In this document: one piece after another, positions 56,286 through 64,000 of the stretch | Layout: each line of letters opens with the position of its first letter | Position numbering within the stretch: position 1 is the first letter of the stretch | Source of the DNA: Odontesthes bonariensis | Taxonomy: Eukaryota; Chordata; Actinopteri; Atheriniformes; Atherinopsidae | Assembly (NCBI RefSeq): GCF_027942865.1 | Contig: NC_134524.1 | Span: 3,730,536-3,794,535, forward strand | DNA length: 64,000 bases | Reading direction: 5' to 3' | Notes under the pieces: generated by a model | Databases searched by the model: none | Told to the model about the DNA's origin: nothing | What the model saw: the letters and a program-made list of their open reading frames with translations, nothing else | Program-made: the position numbers and the translations under genes

Positions 56286-57687
56286 CTGGTGACATTCAGC
56301 TGAAAGTTTCAGCTGTAATGGCTGTTTGAAAACTCTAATACCATATTGTTGTTGTCATTAAACTCTCAGGACATGATGTCTGATAGTTAAATTGAGTCTT
56401 GCCAGAGTAAACTGTCAAAAGGAGCTCCTTGGAGCAGAACAGGAGGAAGACACTTTCATGAAATTACCAAACTTGGGTTTGTACACTTGGCTTTACTCAT
56501 TAAATGTCTCCATGAGCTCTGTGATGCTGCATAATCTTCACCCTATTTGTGGCCTACCATTATTTGTGGTGTAGCATAATTTCCATAATTAGCACACAAC
56601 ATTTAATCACACCTACTGGTTTGTGAGCTGCCACTTTAAAGTTTTGAATCTGACATGTCGGCTCTCACCTTGTTGTTGTTTTAGAGCCTGAGATCAAGTT
56701 ACTAGGTCAAATTTCTGTATATAGCCCAATAAAAACTAAAAACTATATGATTTGACATGATGCATTTAGTGAATATACACTGAACAAATGATATAGAATT
56801 ACTTAACAATATAATAATCATTGTACACCTCTGCAAGACATTTAATTAATGGCTGAAACCCAAAAATAAGGCGACTGTGTTTGGTCAAACTGACAGTGAC
56901 ATCTCTGTCATCTCATCACACATATAAGAAAAAACTATTCTTACTTATCAGATACACTAATCTCTAATATTCACACACTTCAACAATGAAATCATGGTGA
57001 ATAACACAGTGTTGACTCTTGGTCTCAATAGTCATCAGCTGTAACTAACTTCTGCATATTACACATTTCTAATGCTCAACAGCCTCGATTTGGATTTTTT
57101 TCTACAAATGGAGAGAATCTGTGTTTAATCAGTCCAGTTTAAGCCTGATATTTGTATTCTAAACCTCTCCTGAAACATCAACTTACTAATTACAAACACA
57201 TTTAACATCTTTAAAATCTCACTGCGATCTTCACAAGATTAATTTGTATTCATTTGCAGATACAGCGTAATGACAGCAGACTAGCTATGATGCTAACACA
57301 AGCTAGTTTAATCAATTAGAGTCAAACCATTTATTTAACTATCTAATGTTTACACCCTTTCCAACACGCTAATATCTCTGTTAGAATAACAAGAAAAATA
57401 TTAAACAATTAGTCAACATTACACACAGAGTGGCAACTCCACCTTTTGCTTAGCTTAGCTAAATTCAGTTTAGCTAGTTTAACAAACTTAGTGTAGCACT
57501 TTAAGGCAATTCTTCAGTGTTGTCTCATCTTAGAAGTGAATTAAAAAACATCCTTTTGTATTCGTCTTTCATGGCTATAACGATTTCAACAGTCCACTCT
57601 AGCTCAATCCATTAAGTTAAATTTAGTTAAGTTAAATTTAGCTTGTTAAGCACCTCTTAGCATTTCTCAGTAAACCTGTTGGGGGTC
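56286..57687. other. Intergenic stretch without recognised genes
   Basis: AT-rich sequence with no recognised gene or named repeat. Confidence 0.5.
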
Positions 57688-58345
57688 AGCTCTATGTTCC
57701 CACGGCCCATTGGTCCCACATTGCTAAGAATTTTTAGTTTTTTCAAAATTAGGCCCAATGGTCCCGCAGCCCATTGGTCCCACATCATAAAGACTTTTAA
57801 CATTATTTTTAGGCCCATTGGTCTAAATTCTAAATTTGGTCTAGAATTTTTATGTGGGGTCTGCATGGGAATGTTCCTCAACTACATGAGGAACACATAT
57901 ATCCAATAAATAAATTTTATTTTATGGCAGATTACCACCGGGTCATGAATGACACTGGTCAAGTGCGCCACCCCGGACTGTGATGATATTTTATAGGCCA
58001 CTTTTTATTGTGTAAAGCCAATTTAGCCATGAAATACATAATATTATTGTTATTATTAGTAGTAGCAGTAGTATTAGTAGTACCAGTGCAGTTGTAGGTG
58101 TTTTTCTACTTTTGGAACTGAAGCTAAAAAAACAGCTGAGGAAATAATAAAAAAAAAAAACAAATTAAAAAAAAGGTTAGCATGTGCAGGCCAAATGTCT
58201 CTACACCTTTTTTGCTATTAGTTTACTCAGAAATGTGAGAACATGGAGTTGTGGGACCATTGGGCTGTGGGACCATTGGGCTGTGGGACCAGTGGGCTGT
58301 GGGACCAGTGGGCTGTGGGACCAGTGGGCCGTGGGAACATAGACA
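57688..58345. repeat. Foldback element with 16-bp repeat arms
   Basis: The left arm (57688-57785) has TATGTTCCCACGGCCCATTG followed by GTCCCACA and further copies. The right arm (58245-58341) is its reverse complement, expanded to about five 16-base units (GTGGGACCAGTGGGCT). An AT-rich interior of about 450 bases has no ORF of interest. Confidence 0.72.
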
Positions 58346-58784
58346 CGCTCCCACCTGTAGTGTTGTCCCAGTTTCCTAGGAAAATAAAAACATTTTTATT
58401 TGTCTGATGGCTAGAAAGGTTTGTAACAGTCACCTCTGGAGAAGTCTATAATTTCTCATAACAAGATCTTCTCTCAATGTGACTAACCTGAATGTTGTAA
58501 AATTAAAAAGCAAACGTAAACAAAATACTAAATGAAACAACTATCTTCCTCATAATGCTTGTTCTAATTTTCAACATTAAATGCTTTAAAACTTATATTT
58601 AGCCAACCAATTATCAGGTGTTAACATTAAATCATTTTTCAATCTTTACAAGAAAAACGCAGGTTGGAAAAGCAGATAATTTGGAAAAAAACTGTATTTA
58701 CACACAAAATTATGCTGAAATGAAAGGAAAAAAAAGACAAAAAAAAGTCAGATGTTTAGTAATGGGAAGCAAAAGCTTCTTCTA

Positions 58785-59138
58785 TGTTCGTTGATATTAC
58801 TCCGCCACCGCTAAGAAAATAGTGCGAGCATGAACGAGCTGCCAAATAAAACACGACAGAAGCAACTTTTCGCCACGAAATTTGATATGGATTACCAGTG
58901 CACACCAGTAACCACTCCGGTGAGTTGATGATTTTGAAAACGGACGTTTATGGTGCTTTTACGGACCTTTCTGTACATGCGCATGACTTGCCATTCTGAA
59001 GCAGGTTGAGAAGAATCAAAATTAGGCAAATACCGGAGACAGCAGTAAACATCAAAAAAGCGGTGAGGGGGGTTCTAAAACATTGCAGACGACTCAGAAA
59101 AGAGACTTAATGTTGAAAATACCGGAGTTCTCCTTTAA
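58785..59138. mobile_element. Non-autonomous element, copy 2
   Basis: Matches 7312-7679 over its length, except that its first 56 bases (58785-58840) are inverted relative to that copy. The sequence from 58346 to 58784 has nothing recognised. Confidence 0.7.
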
Positions 59139-59269
59139 GTCTCTTTTATTTTTTATCGAAGTTCTTGAATTTACCTGGATTATTTTAATTTAAATTAATT
59201 AATTCATTTTAATTTATTTTATCAATTGGATGAACTCTAATTTGCCTAAAGATGATTATTTAGTATTTT

Positions 59270-59480
59270 TGTCTGTCTGATTGAATGCTTGTGTTAACAA
59301 ATAAATCAGACGTTACTCAACAGTTACTCAGTACTTGAGTAGTTTTTTCACCAAGCACTTTTTTACTCTTACTCAAGTAATTATTTGGATGACTACTTTT
59401 TACTTTTACTTGAGTCATAGTATTCTGAAGTAACAGTACTTTTACTTGAGTACAGTTTTTGGCTGCTCTACCCACCTCTG
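59270..59480. mobile_element. End of a common fish hAT-type element
   Basis: The end CTACCCACCTCTG, preceded by repeated TTTACTTGAGTA-type motifs, is a familiar terminal sequence of abundant non-autonomous fish DNA transposons. It ends 29 bases from the stop codon of the next GPCR. The second end is not located. Confidence 0.5.
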
Positions 59481-59508
59481 GTTACCACCCACAAATCGTC
59501 TGTTAACG

Positions 59509-60384
59509 TCAGTCGGCTCTTGCAGAGCAACATCTTAGTTTTCCTTCTCTTCGCAGAAAAAGCAGTGGTATCATCAAACTGCTGGGCAGATTGAACCATA
59601 CTCCAACTGCCAGCATCGTGCAGCCATCGTTGTAGCTCAGCAGTGCTGAACGTTCTAAAGAAACAGAAACGACATACCCAACAAACGTAAACCACAGAAC
59701 TCCTGTTGTGGCCATCACGGTGCGGAAAGCCTTCCGCTTCGACTGGTCTACCTTTTCCCGGTCTCCGCCCACCTCCCCTGGCCTTGGACGAATCAGAACA
59801 CAGAGAACAGACAGGCTGCAGAAGGAGACGACCGTAAAGCAAAGGGTAGACATGCAAAAAAACGGGACGACAGGAACACGGGGAGCATACAAAAGTATCA
59901 GGCCCATCCATCCAGTTGAAGACAGCCAAACGCCTCCAATGCAGATCCTTCTGATCCCGACCCCATTGGCTTCTTGAAGCCCGAGGTAAGTGACGGGATA
60001 AACAACGGCCAGGTAGCGCTCGACACAGGTTAAAACATGGAACAGTATCTCTCCAATGATGGCAAATGATGAAACACAGGCACCCGCAAAAGACATGGGT
60101 GGAACATAAAACCCAGCAATGTAGAAGGCGGCCCCTGGGGCCTCACTCAGCTGCATCACAGAGATGTGGTAGGTGATGACGTCTGTCTTGGTCATGGTTT
60201 TGAAGGAGCGCTTTTGCTGCCATTTTTTAAATCCCAGGCAGAGTACCCATGTGGCCAAAGGAAAAATGATAGCCAATCTGGTTATGATCATGAAAAAGAT
60301 GGAGATGAAAGTCGTGGAACTGCTGCAGTGGTAGAACTCAGGATCCAGGGAAGAGTTGGACGGGAAGGACCAGTTGGCTGCCAT
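59509..60384 (-). CDS. Orphan rhodopsin-like GPCR, single exon (paralogue of 51722-52600)
   Basis: 291 aa from the Met at 60384; an upstream in-frame Met at 60426 would add 14 residues (LSSTSFLC) but gives a less typical N-terminus. Two N-glycosylation sites (NWS, NSS) precede TM1. Seven hydrophobic segments; TM3 ends CVERYLAVVYPVTYLGL (ERY form of DRY); TM5 SFCSLSVLCVL; ICL3 PRPGEVGG and EKVDQSKRKAF; TM7 FNLPSSLMIPLLFL in place of NPxxY. It shares the TM3-ICL2, TM5-ICL3 and TM7 signatures with the gene at 51722-52600, so the two are old tandem duplicates 7 kb apart, same strand. Ligand unknown. Confidence 0.8.
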   Translation of the reverse strand: MAANWSFPSNSSLDPEFYHCSSSTTFISIFFMIITRLAIIFPLATWVLCLGFKKWQQKRSFKTMTKTDVITYHISVMQLSEAPGAAFYIAGFYVPPMSFAGACVSSFAIIGEILFHVLTCVERYLAVVYPVTYLGLQEANGVGIRRICIGGVWLSSTGWMGLILLYAPRVPVVPFFCMSTLCFTVVSFCSLSVLCVLIRPRPGEVGGDREKVDQSKRKAFRTVMATTGVLWFTFVGYVVSVSLERSALLSYNDGCTMLAVGVWFNLPSSLMIPLLFLRREGKLRCCSARAD

Positions 60385-60426
60385 GTAAACTCTGCAGAGG
60401 AAGCTTGTGGAGGATAAATGCTGCAA

Positions 60427-61279
60427 AGGAGAAGAAGGAAAGGACGATGAGAATCAGCTCTATATCAACATGTTGCGGTACGACTACAAAGTCATATGCT
60501 GCATATTGTCACCACCGATGGGCAAGAAATTCAAACAAAACTTTAGATATAAAGTTTTTCTTAACTGTAGCAGAAACAGGTTTGACTGCAGCTGCTGGAT
60601 CGTGGCTTGATAGAAGAAGAAGTGAGAGTGGAAATTAGAAACTCTACCTATGCCCCGACAGTGCCAGTTTCTCTGGCTCTTTTTTTAATTTATTCATACA
60701 AACGAACGAGAACACCTAATAAGAGCCTGGAGGACTGTCGAACCGGCAGCTGAGATGGAGCTGAAGCACAGCAGAGAGGGAGGAGGAACCTGATAATTCT
60801 ATTTTTTCAAGTTCTTCTCAAGTTTTGTTTTTCATATACAAATATGCAATCACTTAATTACTTGCCAAAATGTGTAAAAATTCTGCATGTTTTTCTTGTA
60901 TATTGTTGTAAAACAATGGTTGTTGGTTAAAACAATGTGTTTAAAGATGTTACCTCACATAATTATCAATTAAGCGATAGTGGACACTCATTACATACAT
61001 TTTTTTTATTTTATTGTACGTTTGTATAATAGTTGAACAGAAACTATGATTTACTTTTGAAATAGATGAAAATATCTTTGACTGGAATTGTACTAAATCA
61101 CATTTCTTACAATCAGAATAACACAACCGGATAATGTGGTGGGAAGTTATTCACACTGAATTAGGGGCTTGAAGCATTGCCACAGTTCCCAAGAAGATAG
61201 TAACAACAAACTAGAACATTTCTGGAAAAATTTTGATGGGTGCCAATCTACTGCCAGCCCAAAAACAAACCCTTTAGTT
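60427..61279. other. Intergenic stretch without recognised genes
   Basis: 5' flank of the GPCR and AT-rich sequence; short ORFs only. Confidence 0.5.
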
Positions 61280-61730
61280 CAGAGGTCTTCAACAAGGGGT
61301 CCGCAGAGGTACTGCAGGGGGGAAATCTTTGGTTGATTAGACGATTTTTAACTTTTTTTTTTTTTCAAACGTTTTTTTCTCACAAATTGAGTGCAAACGT
61401 GTGCCATCCACAGATGCTTTGAGGATTCATTGTCCCATCTACATGCATGTTTAAAGTTAAAATCTGTGGATTATTTGAATAGCTCAGTGTTGTATGCAAG
61501 ATGTTTGTTTATAAATGGCAGTGGCACGGCCACCCTGTACCTTGTACATGTTTAAAATAAAAACATGAATATATTAACCTGTGTATTATTTGAATGGCTT
61601 AGTATTGAATGTACAATAACAGAGTAGCTATGTTTATACACGGGACTAGGCCCCGTTAAATATAAAACACAATTGTATGCCATATAAATAGTAGGGGGGT
61701 CCCTGGCCTGAAAAACGTTGAAGACCCCTG
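61280..61730. mobile_element. hAT non-autonomous element
   Basis: It starts CAGAGGTCTTCAAC and ends GTTGAAGACCCCTG, flanked by CTTTAGTT (61272-61279) and CTTCAGTT (61731-61738), 7 of 8 alike. 451 bases, no coding capacity. Confidence 0.85.
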
Positions 61731-61738
61731 CTTCAGTT

Positions 61739-63120
61739 CATTTATAGTTGAGAGTCTCCTCTCACATATAAACTTTGAATGAGGACTCTGTGATGTTGTA
61801 TGGCTGAGTTATGAGGCCTCCAAAATAGGGTAGGTTTTGGCATTTTTGGCTCATTAAGTGCTTTTCAATTGATTTTCCCAAGGCCCAAAATTCATAAGAC
61901 ATGTCTGCTGAAGAAAGCTATGTCATTTTTATCAAGGTCCTCTTTAAAATACAGATTTTATGGCATTTTCAAAATGCATTTTGGGGCTCGTTAAGTGCTT
62001 TTCAATTGATTTTCCCAGGTGTGATGAAGACAATTATGTCATTTTTATCAAGGTCCAGTTTGAAATACAGCTTTTATGGCATTTTCAAAATGGCCTCGTT
62101 AAGTGCTTTTCAATCGATTTTCCCATTGCATTTTGCGCCTCTGCCAGTCCCAAAATGGAGAAGACATTTATGTCATTTTTTATCAAGGTCCTGTTTAAAA
62201 TACAGCTTTTTTGGCATTTTCAAAATGGCCTCGGTAAGTGCTTTTCAATACATTTTCCCATTGCATTGTGGGTATTTTCAAACTTCCCCTCACTATCAGT
62301 TTAAAGGAGAAAAGCAGATCAGATTAATAACATGAAGCTGTTATAACAGGGCATCCATCTTGGCTCTGCCCTCATAAGCAGTCTTAGAACAGGCGTTGCC
62401 CCGGTAACAGGAGCAGGTGCGGCTCGTCTGTGTTAGACAGAGAGCAAACTGACATATGTGCACACACAATGGCTTAGAATTAGACTATAATTTTGACTAT
62501 AGCCTACTGTCTCGAACAAACGGTCGCTGTTCGAAAAGTAAAAGTCGTATCCGAATAATTCTTGAACCGTCAGCACCCCAAGAGACAGCAGAAGCCAGCG
62601 TTGTAATTTTCATTCGGCTACTATGTGTGGCTGGTTTTCTATGGCAGTTTTAAAATAATTTTTCACCTGAATTTGATGACTTTAGGCCTTTATAATGGAA
62701 ATGGAGAGGTGACCTCTGGGCTCGGAGGAAATTTGTGAGAAATCTGTGTGGCATAGCTCAATGAGGGTGACTTTGGGTGAAAGAGGACAAAAATGCCTAC
62801 GTTTTGAAGTAAAATTTGTCCAGATCGGGCAAATATTTTGGACATGAGAGACATTTGATCGAGAAATTGGTGCAGTATCAATTTTTGAGTGAGAAGCAGA
62901 GTGGGAGAGATACCTCAGCTGAAATGTAGTCTACTTAAAACGTAAACTGCCGTTGTGTCAAAACCGTATAATGTATCAACAAACCCTTTTTCAGTTAAAG
63001 CCGAGAGTCTCCTCCGAGAGTCTCCTGTCACATATAAACTTTGAATGAGGTCTGTGTTATGATTTATGGCTGAGTTATAAGGCCTCTAGAATAGGCTCGT
63101 TTAGTGCTTTTCAATGCATT
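61739..63120. repeat. Interspersed direct-repeat block
   Basis: The motif GTGCTTTTCAAT occurs at about 61858, 61995, 62103, 62238 and 63103. The first four are part of 110-135-base units with ATGTCATTTTTATCAAGGTC and GGCATTTTCAAAATG. The leader GAGAGTCTCCT...CACATATAAACTTTGAATGA also occurs twice (about 61751 and 63010). Unclassified. Confidence 0.75.
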
Positions 63121-63668
63121 TTCACATCCACAATTTTCCCACTTTTTCCCATTTTGCCGGAATTCCTTTCAACTAATGAGAGCCAAACGTCATTGCACGC
63201 CGATCGAGGTCGTTGCGCACGCAGCGTTGTGCTTCTTATGCCGGTCGGACCATCGCTGCTAAACTAGTAGCGAACCGAAATTCATGACGGAAACGGAAGA
63301 ATAATAGTCCAGCACAGGAGTAATATGTGACCTGATCCAGCAAAATGAGTCACAGTGACCCAAATGTCAAAATTGAGATTTTGGTATCAAAAGAAAGGAA
63401 TGGAAATAAGCTTTAAAATGATACCATAGTCAAAGTCATACGTTGGATCGTTTTCAAAATATGGCCATTTGATTTATGATCTTCCACCCTTTTTTTACGA
63501 TTGAAAACCTGAGAAAATCGCGTTTAAAGTTTTTAGCCCGTTTTTTTGTTGATAGCTTTCAAAATCCTGTGAATTTAAGGGGATAAACTCTTTATCTTAA
63601 AGCTTAATTTTACCAAAGGCATTTGTACACATATAAAATGGTATTAAACCAGACTGAAGCCCAAATGA
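63121..63668. repeat. Probable dispersed repeat, unclassified
   Basis: Contains TGACCTGATCCAGCAAAATG and GAGTCACAGTGACCC, wording that looks like a common fish non-autonomous element. No ends or ORFs could be set. Confidence 0.3.
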
Positions 63669-63932
63669 TTAGAAAATATTTATTTTTGTTCCCACACACA
63701 CTGCTCCACAGCTCGACATAGCCCTCGTCACCTCATTAATATCAGTCACAGGTTGCTCAATGACTTCATCGTCATCTTCCACATGAGTGGCGAATTCTTG
63801 TTCCTTTTCCATATCCGAGTCTTCGACATCGCTGTCATTTTCTTCTTCAGAAGATATCACGTCAGTAAAAAAATTCGTAACTAGCGCTAGCAAGTCTTGC
63901 TGTCCAGCAGCAGAGCTAAAATTGGACGTCAC
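63669..63932 (-). CDS. Hypothetical acidic ORF at the right edge
   Basis: An 87-aa frame starting MTSNFSSAAGQQDLLALVTN, then a Glu/Asp/Ser-rich stretch (SSEEENDSDVEDSDME) and EVTRAMSSC. Acidic, low-complexity N-termini like this precede the catalytic part of many piggyBac-type transposases and some nuclear proteins, but nothing diagnostic is present. It ends where repeat-like sequence begins. Not recognised. Confidence 0.3.
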   Translation of the reverse strand: MTSNFSSAAGQQDLLALVTNFFTDVISSEEENDSDVEDSDMEKEQEFATHVEDDDEVIEQPVTDINEVTRAMSSCGAVCVGTKINIF

Positions 63933-64000
63933 GAGAGTTTAAAGCTTTCGCGACTCTATTTTCTTTAGCGAATGACATTTTAAAACAAAAACACAGATCA

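Overview
The window is vertebrate DNA, almost certainly from a teleost (probably percomorph) fish. Genes are split by small spliced introns, there are rhodopsin-like GPCRs and a C2H2 zinc-finger gene with a fish-type N-terminus, and the intergenic DNA is full of typical fish repeats: hAT, piggyBac and TTAA-flanked elements, L2/CR1-like and RTE/Rex3-like LINEs, a tRNA-derived SINE, an LTR element and many mini- and microsatellites. There is no prokaryotic or organellar content.

Left third (1-23 kb): a cluster of Fc receptor-like (FCRL) genes and fragments, each built from two Ig domains, a membrane segment and a short tail. Exon models were made by matching GT/AG sites and reading phase across copies. 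Four gene copies were found: one on the minus strand that runs off the left edge (193-5136, with a 3.1 kb minisatellite in intron 2), one complete on the minus strand (8010-9397), one complete on the plus strand (16132-17812) and one apparently complete on the plus strand (19922-21558). There are also two fragments (5812-7007 minus, 22023-22913 plus). Two membrane/tail modules occur. One has an uncharged membrane segment and an ITIM-like tail (VRYDII). The other has a hexapeptide-repeat stalk, an Arg/His-containing membrane segment and a short acidic tail. This is the pattern of paired inhibitory/activating receptors. Each strand has a full gene of one type followed by the remnant of the other.

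Middle (24.8-39.3 kb): three tandem copies of a segment carrying, on the minus strand, a membrane-segment exon and a coiled-coil cytoplasmic exon of a butyrophilin-like architecture. I found no recognisable ectodomain. The copies differ by transposon insertions and by 0, 12 or 9 units of a PEER/PEDT tetrapeptide repeat.

Right half (41.7-64 kb): a six-exon C2H2 zinc-finger gene (41864-47971, 631 aa, 11 fingers), two related single-exon orphan rhodopsin-like GPCR genes on the minus strand (51722-52600 and 59509-60384), and a 60% share of repeat-rich intergenic DNA with several palindromic or foldback elements. An acidic ORF of unknown nature lies at the right edge.

The FCRL cluster and the membrane/coiled-coil array both look like fast-evolving, birth-and-death immune receptor loci. 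All gene functions are inferred from sequence patterns; no database search was possible.
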